DNA from: CAXXFQ01 sp963674475
Lineage (GTDB): Bacteria; Planctomycetota; Planctomycetia; Pirellulales; Thermoguttaceae
Assembly: GCA_963674475.2 (NCBI GenBank)
Contig: CAXXFQ010000029.1
Span: 1-10,551, forward strand
Length of the DNA: 10,551 nucleotides
Direction: 5' to 3'
The position numbers were made by a program, and so were the translations under genes. Shown here in pieces: positions 1 through 7,270 of this stretch (the first letter of the stretch is position 1; every line of letters starts with the position of its first letter). Under the pieces are notes generated by a model. That model was not told the DNA's origin and did not search any database. It saw nothing but the letters and a program-made list of their open reading frames with translations.

Positions 1-1628
1 TTGTTCAGCAGAAAGGCAAGATTGTTGCGCAGAATGAGGGCCGTCACCGAACTGCCTGCAGCTTCGGCCAGCGCAACGCCTTCTTCAAAGGATTGACGCG
101 CCTCTGCGCTGCGCTTGTCGCCAATCTGCGCCTGGCCCAATGCAAGCAGGAGCAAAGGCGAGAAAATGGGGAATTGTCCGCCCATCAGAGCATACGCCTG
201 TGCCAACTGCTCAGGATCCATCTTGCGTCCAAGGGTGGATTGCATCCAGGTCTGCAGTCCCATCAACAGACCGGCCAGCGGGCGAGTTTCCGGGGCTTTC
301 AATAAATCATCCAGTCCATGGGTCGCTTGCTGCAGTTTCTGTACCCACATGGCCGCCTCGCGGAAGCGGCCATTGTAGATCAGGAACCAGGCTCGCAGCA
401 CAGCCAGGTAAACATCGTCCAGCAGTACAGCCTCAGGCAGGGTATCCAGCCAGCGCAAAACTTCGGTAAGCTGTCCGCTTTCAACAACGGGGATAGCCGC
501 CTGATGGATGAGAGTACAGATCAGAGCCATATCACCGATTTCAAAGGCATATTTCACAGCTTCCACCGGCTGGTCATGATCGATCAGCCAACGGGCGGCG
601 CGGTCCTGAATGGCATGCAATTCATCCAGAGAAAGTTCGCTGCGCAGGATATCCATCATCAAATGGTGGTAGCGGAACCAGGTCCGGCTGTCGTCCAACG
701 GTACCAAAAAGAGGTTGGCAGCTTCCACCCGGGCAAGCATCTCGCGGCTTTGGGTGGTTTGCAAAACGGCATCCAGCAGTTCAGGACAAAACCGATCAAG
801 GGCTGCGGATTGGTGTAAAAAGGATTGGATCTCATCTGGAAGACGAAGGAGCACTTCTTCAGCGAGATAATCGATCACATAGCGATGTGAACCGCTGAAA
901 TCCCGGATAAAACGGTCTGGGTCGGGGCGGCCGCGCAGGGAAAGGGCGGCCAGATGCAAACCCACCGCCCAGCCTTCAGTGTGGCTGGTGAGCTGCTCTA
1001 CCTGGGTTTCATCCAAAGTCAGATTAAGTTTTTCAAGCAATAATTGTCCGGCTTCCTGTGGCGCAAAGCTCAGGTCGCGCTGACGGATTTCGCACATCTG
1101 GCGGCGCGCACGCAAGCGCGGCAGATTCAAGGGCGGATCATTTCGGGAGACCAGCGCCAGACGCAGTTGCGGCGGCTGGTGGTCCAGCAGATATTGCACC
1201 AGCGCATGGTTTTCGGAATTGTGGATCAGATGATAATCATCCAATACGAGCAAGATCGGTTGTTTAAGTTGAACAAGCTGATTGATCACTTCCGTGATCA
1301 GGATATCCAAATCAGACGCATGGAGGGTACTCAGCACAGATAACAGTTCTTCGAGGTCGGGCACATACTTCTTCAGTGCCAATACCAGGTATTGAAAAAA
1401 CCGCACCGGATCATTATCTTTTTCATCCAATGAAACCCACGCTGCAGGAATTTCCCGTTTGGCAATCCACTCAGAGAGCAGAGTGGTTTTGCCATATCCT
1501 GGAGGTGCAGAAAACAGGATAAGGTGCTGGCCCGTGCGCCAGGCGTCATCAAGCGCATCAAAAAGCCTGGAACGGGAAACCAGATCCGGCTGTACGGGAG
1601 GGAGGAAGAGCTTGGTTGCAATGAACAT
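1..1628 (-). CDS. MalT-like LuxR-family ATP-dependent transcriptional regulator (N-terminal 542 aa, runs off window)
   Basis: The minus strand is open without a stop from the ATG at 1628 to the left edge (542 codons), so the protein is cut at its C-terminus. The N-terminus MFIATKLFLPP is typical of MalT-type STAND ATPases. Walker A is APPGYGKTT (residues 41-49), Walker B is LVLDDYH (127-133), and a conserved SRNDPPLNLPRLRAR stretch follows at 161-175. After about residue 340 the helical, leucine-rich sequence fits the TPR-like sensor region. By family knowledge a C-terminal LuxR HTH, outside the window, would bind DNA and activate transcription when ATP and a ligand bind. The ligand cannot be inferred. 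Start choice: this ATG gives the family-standard N-terminus, has no Shine-Dalgarno, and lies six bases after a TATAAT box, which suggests leaderless translation. It is transcribed divergently from the cupin operon, a possible but unproven target. Confidence 0.93.
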   Translation of the reverse strand, partial: MFIATKLFLPPVQPDLVSRSRLFDALDDAWRTGQHLILFSAPPGYGKTTLLSEWIAKREIPAAWVSLDEKDNDPVRFFQYLVLALKKYVPDLEELLSVLSTLHASDLDILITEVINQLVQLKQPILLVLDDYHLIHNSENHALVQYLLDHQPPQLRLALVSRNDPPLNLPRLRARRQMCEIRQRDLSFAPQEAGQLLLEKLNLTLDETQVEQLTSHTEGWAVGLHLAALSLRGRPDPDRFIRDFSGSHRYVIDYLAEEVLLRLPDEIQSFLHQSAALDRFCPELLDAVLQTTQSREMLARVEAANLFLVPLDDSRTWFRYHHLMMDILRSELSLDELHAIQDRAARWLIDHDQPVEAVKYAFEIGDMALICTLIHQAAIPVVESGQLTEVLRWLDTLPEAVLLDDVYLAVLRAWFLIYNGRFREAAMWVQKLQQATHGLDDLLKAPETRPLAGLLMGLQTWMQSTLGRKMDPEQLAQAYALMGGQFPIFSPLLLLALGQAQIGDKRSAEARQSFEEGVALAEAAGSSVTALILRNNLAFLLN

Positions 1629-1634
1629 AGTTTG

Positions 1635-1643
1635 ATTATAGCA
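1635..1643 (-). promoter_or_regulatory. Extended -10 promoter of the MalT-like regulator (leaderless geometry)
   Basis: Read on the minus strand this is TGC-TATAAT, a perfect -10 hexamer (1640-1635) with the TGn extension. Six bases separate it from the ATG at 1628, so transcription would begin at or within a base or two of the start codon. No good -35 hexamer is seen at 16-18 bp upstream, which is usual for extended -10 promoters. Confidence 0.6.
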
Positions 1644-1706
1644 AAATGGATTCAAAGATACTTATTTTAACCAGACAGATTTTAGATATATTTATCAAGG
1701 TTTGGA

Positions 1707-1712
1707 TATAAT
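1707..1712 (+). promoter_or_regulatory. -10 box of the cupin-aminotransferase-aminopeptidase operon
   Basis: A perfect TATAAT lies 36 bp upstream of the cupin ATG, giving a predicted start near 1719 and a leader of about 30 nt that includes the Shine-Dalgarno GAGAGG (1738-1743). The -35 region is weak: no recognisable hexamer lies at 16-18 bp. The region is AT-rich compared with the flanking genes. Confidence 0.5.
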
Positions 1713-1748
1713 CAAACAGGGAAAGACATACAGAAAAGAGAGGCCTGA

Positions 1749-2309
1749 ATGGCACAAAAAATGAGCGCAGAACAGTTGGTTGCATATTTCAACCTCAAAC
1801 CGCTGCCCGTTGAAGGTGGTATGTTTGCCCGGCCGTATATCTCTGCAGATCAATATGCGGGAAATGTACTGCCTAAGCGATATGAAGGCGTAGATCACGC
1901 TTTTGGTTCGGCCATCTATATGCTCTACACCGATGAACCGGATAGTTTTTCGGAATTTCATAAACTGAAGACGGACGAAGTGTTTCATTTTTATCTCGGC
2001 GACCCGTTTGAACTGCTTCTGCTGCAGCCGGACGGCACCAGCCGCACGGTTGTGATGGGGCAGGACGTACTGGCCGGACAACAAGTGCAGTTTGTTGTCC
2101 CTGCCGGGGTATGGCAGGGATCACGCCTGCTGCCCGGAGGAAAATATGCTTTTTTTGGTACAACGATGGCACCCGCATTCTCCATCACAGATTTTGAAGC
2201 CGCTTCCCGGGAAGAATTGTTGCAACAGTATCCTCACGAAGCCGATCGCATCCATGAATTGACACGGCCGGGCAGCGATCTCTGGATGCCGGAAGGCTCG
2301 GAAGCCTGA
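1749..2309 (+). CDS. Cupin domain protein, DUF985 / Cupin_5 family
   Basis: A 186-residue protein with the Cupin_5 (DUF985) signature: SAIYMLYTDEPDSFSEFHKL, then TDEVFHFYLGDPFELLLL (about residues 74-91), and a second strand pair with VPAGVWQGSRL and KYAFFGTTMAPAF. These proteins are small single-domain beta-barrels; the biochemical role of the family is not established, and a sugar-isomerase or metal-binding function is only suspected from the fold. The length is near the family norm, slightly extended at the C-terminus. The ATG is preceded by GAGAGG with a 5-nt spacer. It is the first gene of a close run, 18 bp ahead of the aminotransferase, and is transcribed divergently from the MalT-like regulator. 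The reading frame is intact. Confidence 0.9.
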   Translation: MAQKMSAEQLVAYFNLKPLPVEGGMFARPYISADQYAGNVLPKRYEGVDHAFGSAIYMLYTDEPDSFSEFHKLKTDEVFHFYLGDPFELLLLQPDGTSRTVVMGQDVLAGQQVQFVVPAGVWQGSRLLPGGKYAFFGTTMAPAFSITDFEAASREELLQQYPHEADRIHELTRPGSDLWMPEGSEA

Positions 2310-2327
2310 AAACAGAAAGGATTTCGC

Positions 2328-3250
2328 ATGGTCGGAACACATGAATTTGTAGAAAACGAAAAAAACCGCGATGTGCTCATCTATGTTAATGGAGAATTCT
2401 TTTCACGGGATGAGGCCAAGATTTCGGTGTTTGACAGTGCCTTTCTGGTCGGGATGGCGTGTGGGAGAGCTTCCGCTTACATAATGAGCATTTAGCCTTC
2501 GCCAAACAGCATGTATCCCGCCTCAAGGCCAATCTGAAAGCGCTGGATTATGATCTGGGGATTCCCCCCGAAGCGATTTTGGATGCAGTTTATGAAACCG
2601 TGCGCGTGAACAAAATGACCACCAATGACGTACATATCCGTGCGATGATTACTCGCGGCAGAAAGACTTCGCCCTCGCAAGACCCGCGCACCTGTATCTA
2701 TGGCCCGACGATCGTGATTATCGCCGAGTATAAATCACCTAGCCGGGACGAAGACGAGGGCATACATCTCTTCACCGTACATGTGCGCCGTGGCCGGCCG
2801 GATGTGCAGGACCCACGCCTGCACCCCCACAGCAAGCTCAACTGCGTACTGGCCTGCATCCAGGCCACTAAAGCCGGGGCCAATGAGGCGCTGATGCTCG
2901 ACCCGCATGGCTTTGTCAGCACCTGCAATGCAACCAATTTCTTTATCGTTCGGGATGGTGAGGTATGGACTTCGACAGGCAAATATTGCATGAACGGCAT
3001 CACCCGCGGCAACGTCATCGAAATCTGCAAACGCAATGGCATCCCCGTATATGAAAAAGATTTTTCTTTATATGATGTGTACAGTGCCGACGAAGCCTTC
3101 GTCACCGGCACCTTCGGCGGTCTCGCTTTTGTGGATGACGTGGATGGGCGTATGATCGGCGATGGCAAACCAGGGCCGATGGTGAAACGCCTGCAAGCAC
3201 TTTACGCAGCCCTTTTAGAGGAAGATTGCCCGCCGCAAGAAAGGAAATAA
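2328..3250 (+). CDS. Fold-type IV (class IV) PLP aminotransferase, BCAT/DAAT-like, with a one-base frameshift
   Basis: The gene starts at ATG 2328 (Shine-Dalgarno AGAAAGGA) and reads VLIYVNGEFF...VFDSAFLVG. It then breaks at the GGG run 2451-2453, where one base is missing; restoring it gives GDGVWESFRL, the conserved class IV motif, and a 307-residue protein, normal for the family. Visible features are RAMITRGR (105-112), the PLP-lysine region HPHSKLN with Lys170, GITRGN (224-229) and TGTFGGLAF (260-268). These enzymes transfer amino groups between amino acids and 2-oxo acids; the substrate is not clear. The Glu that usually contacts the PLP pyridine nitrogen (five residues before the conserved Asn) is Thr199 here, in VSTCNATNFF, so it may be a divergent or non-standard member. 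The stop overlaps the next ATG by one base. Without correction only 2459-3250 is read as a long frame. Confidence 0.85.
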
Positions 3251-5024
3251 TGGAAACGAAAGAAAAACTGGATAGGATGCGCGCCCTGATGGCAGATCAC
3301 AAAGTTGACGCCTGGCTGGTACCCAGCGCGGACCCGCACCAGAGTGAATATGTGGCCGCGCACTGGCAGGCGCGCGCCTGGATGTCGGGCTTCACCGGAT
3401 CGGCGGGCACCCTGGTGGTGACCCACGAAAAGGCCGGGTTGTGGACAGACTCGCGCTACCACATCCGCGCGGCGCAGGAACTGGAAGGTTCTGGAATTGG
3501 ACTATTCAAAGCCGGTCTACCGGGGGTGATCGATTATTACCAGTGGCTAAAACAGGAGCTGGCAGATGGGGCCGTAATTGGCTTTGACGGCAGTCTGCTC
3601 TCGTTAAATGCGGTGGAGAAAATGGAAACGGCCCTTGCAGGCAGCGGCATTGCACTGGCGGCAAAAGGTGATCTGGTGGGGGAAATTTGGACGGACAGAC
3701 CGGGAATCCCGCTGGAAAAAGTCTTCCTGCTGGATGAGGAATTTACTGGAGAATCGCGCACGTCCAGGTTCGAGCGCATCCGCGAAAAAATGAACGAGCA
3801 AGGCGCGCAGGCGCACCTCATCCCCATGCTGGATGACATTGCCTGGACGCTGAACATTCGTGGGAATGATGTGACCTTCAACCCTGTAGCGGTTAGTTAC
3901 CTGCTGGTGCTGGAGGATTCAGTCCGCTGGTTCATTGACCCCGCCAAAGTGCCGCAGGAGGTGCAGGCCGCGCTGGAAGCCGAAGGCGTTTCATTTTTTG
4001 ACTATCAGGAAATGAATACACATCTGTCCCAATTGCCAAAAGACACTACCATCCTGATCGACCCGGAAAAGACCAACTGTATGTTGCGCGAAGCCATCCC
4101 GGCAGCCTGCGAAGTCAAATACGGGACAGGCATCGTCACCGCGATGAAGGCCATCAAGAACGAAATCGAGCTGGAAGGCATCCGCCATGCACACCTACGC
4201 GACGGTGCGGCAGTGGCGCGTTGGCTATGCTGGCTGGATCAGGTGGATTTCACCGAGTACCACACTGAGATCACCCTGGCAGACAAGTTGACCGCCTTTC
4301 GTGCCGAGGGCGCGCATTTCCAGGGACTGAGCTTTAGCACCATCTCCGCCTATAAAGCCAATTCAGCCATCGGGCATTACAGCCCGCAGCCGAAACCACC
4401 CCGCGGGTGACAGCCGACGGCTTGCTGCTGGTCGATTCGGGCGGGCAGTACCTGGATGGCACCACCGATATCACCCGCGTGATGTCCCTGGGTACGCCTA
4501 CTGATGAAGAAAAACGGGTTTTCACCACGGTCCTAAAGTCCTTGATCCACCTGTCTACGGCTCGTTTCCCTGAAGGCACCGAGGGCAAAATGCTGGATGC
4601 CATCGCCCGAGAGCCGCTCTGGCAGCAGGGCTGGCAATGCCGGCATGGTATCGGCCACGGCGTGGGGCATTTCCTCAATGTGCATGAAGGGCCGCAGGGG
4701 TTTTCCCCGCGGATTGCGGCCGGTTTTTCGCCTGGCTCGGTGACCACGATTGAACCCGGGGTATATTTTGAAGGGTCGTTCGGCGTGCGCCTGGAGAATA
4801 TGGTCATCACCACCATCGCAGAAACCACCGAGTTCGGCAATTTCTGCGCCTTCGAGACCATCACCTGGTGTCCGATCGACCTGACTTTAGTGAATACTGA
4901 CATGCTGAATAGCGACGAACGGGACTGGCTGAACGATTATCATCAGGATACCTATGCGAAACTGGCGCCCTGCCTGAATAAAGAAGAGCGTGTCTGGCTG
5001 CTACACAAGACGCAGGCAATTTAA
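3250..5024 (+). CDS. Xaa-Pro aminopeptidase, M24B family (aminopeptidase P), with a one-base frameshift
   Basis: The ATG at 3250 overlaps the preceding TAA and has AAGAAAGGA just upstream. The frame is open to about 4385, where one C seems to be missing from the CCC run 4383-4385; restoring it gives HYSPAAETTPRVTADG and a 591-residue protein, the usual size of the long eukaryote-like aminopeptidase P with two creatinase-like N-terminal domains plus the pita-bread catalytic domain. All metal ligands are present in corrected numbering: Asp396 and Asp407 (DSGGQYLDGTTDITR), His470 (GHGVGH), Glu502 (TIEPGVY) and Glu516 (VRLEN); catalytic His376 (GHYSP) and His479 (VHEGP) are there too. It should remove N-terminal residues before proline in cytosolic peptides using two divalent metals. 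It is last in the cupin-aminotransferase run. As sequenced it would give a 387-residue product without the active site. Confidence 0.92.
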
Positions 5025-5074
5025 GATACGAAAAACGTCACCCCAGGCACAGAAAAATATCGTTTTTGGCGTCT

Positions 5075-5083
5075 TGGTATAAT
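5075..5083 (+). promoter_or_regulatory. Extended -10 promoter of the PAP2 phosphatase gene
   Basis: TGG-TATAAT is a perfect -10 box (5078-5083) with TGn extension, 51 bp after the aminopeptidase stop. No clear -35 is seen. The predicted start is near 5090, so the hairpin-forming leader (5093-5161) would be the very 5' end of a roughly 110-nt untranslated region. Confidence 0.6.
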
Positions 5084-5092
5084 TTTTTGTAA

Positions 5093-5161
5093 GGTGCGTT
5101 CGCAGTTGAACGCACCAAAAAGTATGGGGACTTACTAATTGGTGCGTTGGGGAAACACCAA
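5093..5161 (+). promoter_or_regulatory. Leader with mutually exclusive hairpins upstream of PAP2 (attenuator-like or palindromic repeat)
   Basis: Four arms occur in order. A (5093-5101, GGTGCGTTC) pairs perfectly with B (5108-5116, GAACGCACC) across a 6-nt loop. B (5109-5118) also pairs perfectly for 10 bp with C (5139-5148, TTGGTGCGTT), and a small AGTA/TACT stem (5121-5124/5133-5136) can form inside. C (TTGGTG, 5139-5144) also pairs with D (CACCAA, 5156-5161). So A:B, B:C and C:D are alternatives, as in attenuation leaders, but there is no U-tract to make any of them a clear terminator. It could equally be an operator with three TGCGTT half-sites or a dispersed palindromic repeat. Confidence 0.45.
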
Positions 5162-5198
5162 CACATCTTCAGGTGACTGGAAATATCCAGAGAGAAAT

Positions 5199-5972
5199 AT
5201 GATCAAAAAAATTTCTACCCGAATTGAAAATGCCTCCAGCACCCCCATCCCATTGCTGGATGTCAAAAAGACGGCACGCATCGCCGTTCCATTGGGCATT
5301 GTTTTCTGGGTCATTGCCCTGATCCTGTGGTGGCAACAAGGGCTGGATAAAGCAATCCTGTTCTATTTTGACCCCGCACGAATAGCCTATACACCTTTTA
5401 TCGCGGTAATGGAGTGGTTATCCGGTTACGGGATGGCGCTCATCGCCGTGCTGCTGGCCTTCTATCTGGCTGCCTCGCATTTTGTCAAAGGGCTGCAAGC
5501 GCCATTAACAATCTATCTTTACACGCTCAGCTCAATGGCCCTCAGCGGAATCGCGGGAGATTTACTGAAAGAAGTCATCCAGCGCCCGCGCCCCGTGGCG
5601 ACTTTCACCGAACAGGTATTTGTGCTAAGCCAGTCAGTGACGACATCCATCCCGTCCGGGCATGCCACCAAGAGCGTGGCACTGGTGCTGCCCTTCCTGT
5701 TTCTGGTTTCAAATTCCGGCAAAGGAGACCGTGCAATAAAGCTCCTGTTGTCCCTGGTTGCCGGCGGAGTGTGTCTGAGCCGCGTCGTGCTGGGCGCACA
5801 TTATGTCAGTGATGTGCTTGCCGGAATCGGGATGGCGCTGGTAGGACTGCCATTGACAATGCTCTTCGCCCATATGATCCTCAAGCAGTCCACTCAGGAG
5901 CAGCTGCCGATGATGTCGAAGATTTGGGGTGTATTGCTGATTGTTTTGGCGGTGATTTTTACAATGATTTAG
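5199..5972 (+). CDS. PAP2-family (type 2 phosphatidic acid phosphatase) integral membrane phosphatase
   Basis: A 257-residue membrane protein with all three phosphatase motifs of the PAP2/chloroperoxidase superfamily: KxxxxxxRP at 124-132 (KEVIQRPRP), PSGH at 152-155, and SRx5Hx3D at 194-205 (SRVVLGAHYVSD). The nucleophile would be His201, with His155 as general acid. Hydrophobic segments at about 27-45, 63-92, 103-122, 157-172, 180-195, 205-228 and 242-256 indicate roughly six membrane helices. It probably dephosphorylates a lipid phosphate or undecaprenyl pyrophosphate at the membrane; the substrate cannot be decided. ATG 5199 is chosen because it has AGAGAGA close upstream; a TTG at 5139 in the same frame lies inside the leader arm C and would add a non-family N-terminus. 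The spacing of Shine-Dalgarno to ATG is short. The gene has its own promoter and is probably monocistronic, since another promoter follows its stop. Confidence 0.92.
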   Translation: MIKKISTRIENASSTPIPLLDVKKTARIAVPLGIVFWVIALILWWQQGLDKAILFYFDPARIAYTPFIAVMEWLSGYGMALIAVLLAFYLAASHFVKGLQAPLTIYLYTLSSMALSGIAGDLLKEVIQRPRPVATFTEQVFVLSQSVTTSIPSGHATKSVALVLPFLFLVSNSGKGDRAIKLLLSLVAGGVCLSRVVLGAHYVSDVLAGIGMALVGLPLTMLFAHMILKQSTQEQLPMMSKIWGVLLIVLAVIFTMI

Positions 5973-5976
5973 CAGC

Positions 5977-6005
5977 AGGACAGAATTTCCAAAACTGGCT
6001 ATAAT
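5977..6005 (+). promoter_or_regulatory. Sigma70-like promoter of the GNAT-like/EFR1 gene pair
   Basis: AGGACA (5977-5982; matches the last four bases of TTGACA) and TATAAT (6000-6005) are separated by exactly 17 bp. The predicted start is near 6012. It begins five bases after the PAP2 stop, so the downstream pair need not depend on read-through. Confidence 0.55.
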
Positions 6006-6040
6006 GGGGGCATAATCATTCTTTTTTAGTGCTGACCACC

Positions 6041-6053
6041 AACGCAATGCGTT
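6041..6053. repeat. 13-bp palindrome AACGCA-A-TGCGTT in the leader of the GNAT-like gene
   Basis: Perfect 6-bp arms around one central base, about 29 bp after the predicted transcription start and 20 bp before the Shine-Dalgarno. Its half-site TGCGTT is the same hexamer that appears three times (two orientations) in the PAP2 leader at 5095-5148. It is too short and compact to form a good RNA hairpin, so a protein operator is the more natural reading. Confidence 0.4.
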
Positions 6054-6085
6054 CTTGCAATTATTCTTTATTAAAGGAACCCCCT

Positions 6086-7270
6086 ATGACTTTACAAATC
6101 AAGGAAGTACAGAACTTAAAAGATTTAAGAGCATTCATTCAATTCCCCCATACATTATATAAAGATAATCCTTACTGGGTACCCAACCTCGTCATGGACG
6201 ATACCAACGCCCTTCGTCGTGACAAGAACCCCGCTTTTGTACCATTGCGAGGCGCGTTACTGGCTGGCCTGGCAGGACGGCAATAAAATTGTCGGCCGAA
6301 TTGCGGGTATACTTGAATCATGCACATATCGAGAAGATGGGATGCCAGCGTTATGTGCGCTTTGGCTGGTTTGATTTTGTCGACGATCCTGGCTGTATCT
6401 TCCGCGCTGCTGCAGCAGGTGGAAAACTGGGCACTTGAAAAAGGCATGACCGCTGTGCATGGTCCCCTGGGTTTCACCGATCTGGACCGCGAAGGGATGC
6501 TGGTCGAGGGCTTTGAAGAATTGGGCACCCTGGCATACAATCTATAACTACCCCTATTATCCGCAGCATATGGAACGCCTGGGGTATAAGTCAAGGATAC
6601 TGACTGGGTGGAATACGAGATCCATGATGCCTGAGGAGATCGATGAGACCATTGCCAAAGGTTTCAATCGATCGTAATGAAACGCAACAATCTGCATTTG
6701 CTGGAACCACGCAACAAGAAAGCCATCTGCTGAAATATGTCGGGCAGCCTTTTTGATGTATTGGACGAAGCATACCAGGATTTGTACGGGGTTGTGCCGC
6801 TTTGACGAAAGACCAGGTGAAAAGCCTACACCGAAGCAATATTTTGGCTTCATTTCTCCCGGATTTTGTGCCGATCGTATGCTGGATGAAAATGGTCAAT
6901 ATGGTCGCTTTTGGCATTGTAATGCCCTCCCTTTCCCAGTCGCACTTGCAGAAATCCAAGGGGCAGGCATGTTCCCATTTGGATTTATGTGCATCTACTA
7001 CGGGCAATGCGCAAAGAACGACCGCGCTGATCTTTATCTGATCGCGTGTCAGGCGTTCGAGTACCAGGGCAAAGGCAGTCAATGCCATTCTAATGAACCG
7101 CATGCTGGAAGTCTTCCAAAAATACGGTATCAAGAGCGTTGAGTCCAATCCCGAACTGGAAGACAACGAACTGGTACAGGCGCAGTGGAAATATCTTTGA
7201 GAAACGCAACCACAAACGCCGCCGCTGCTTCATCAAGCATCTGGAAAAACTGGAGAGCAATGCAAGTTAA
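6086..7270 (+). pseudogene. GNAT-like N-acetyltransferase family protein of about 390 aa, disrupted by about 23 single-base frame changes
   Basis: The gene starts at ATG 6086 with AAAGGA (6073-6078) and a 7-nt spacer. The first ~53 codons are clean (IKEVQNLKDLRAFIQFPHTLYKDNPYWVPNL), then the frame changes at roughly every 40 bp up to 7196. Joining the frames gives a continuous family pattern: CEARYWLAWQDGNKIVGRI, NHAHIEKMGCQRYVRFGW, AVHGPLGFTDLDREGM, TIYNYPYYPQHMERLGY, DEAYQDLYGVVPL, MVAFGIVMPSLS, KNDRADLYLI, EYQGKG, VESNPELEDNELVQAQW and FEKRNHKRRRCFIKHL, ending at TAA 7268-7270. I recognise a conserved family of about 380-390 aa with a GNAT-like C-terminal fold (EYQGKG resembles the acetyl-CoA loop); its function is unknown. 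The conserved residues are intact in every piece, so the breaks look like sequencing indels rather than old decay. It overlaps the next gene by 11 nt. Confidence 0.8.

Larger units (their letters stand above)
1630..1717. repeat. 11-bp inverted repeat containing both divergent -10 boxes
   Basis: GTTTGATTATA at 1630-1640 is the exact reverse complement of TATAATCAAAC at 1707-1717, with 66 bp between the arms. Each arm contains the TATAAT box of one of the two divergent promoters plus the first five transcribed-side bases, CAAAC. The match past the -10 hexamer is more than two consensus boxes require, so it may be a binding site for a shared regulator; chance is not excluded. Confidence 0.6.

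Noticed and set aside
93..1343. Several plus-strand open frames opposite the MalT-like gene
   Set aside because: They are shadows of the minus-strand gene, which is open over all 542 codons with clear Walker motifs; the plus frames show no recognisable domain.
1458..2342. Minus-strand open frames opposite the cupin and aminotransferase
   Set aside because: They have no recognisable domain and overlap well-supported plus-strand genes.
5031..5067. AAAAACG/CGTTTTT inverted repeat after the aminopeptidase as an intrinsic terminator
   Set aside because: The stem is only 7 bp, AT-rich, with a 23-nt loop; orientation is right but stability looks too low to call.
5139..5198. N-terminal extension of the PAP2 protein from a TTG at 5139
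   Set aside because: It lies in the hairpin leader, has no Shine-Dalgarno, and adds 20 residues unlike a PAP2 N-terminus; ATG 5199 is better.
6320..7142. Separate small genes within the frameshifted block
   Set aside because: Each short open frame carries a consecutive piece of one conserved protein, so they are fragments of the GNAT-like gene.
6246..7196. Programmed frameshifting or recoding as the cause of the frame changes
   Set aside because: About 23 shifts of both signs without a shared slippery heptamer or downstream structure cannot be a known recoding mechanism.
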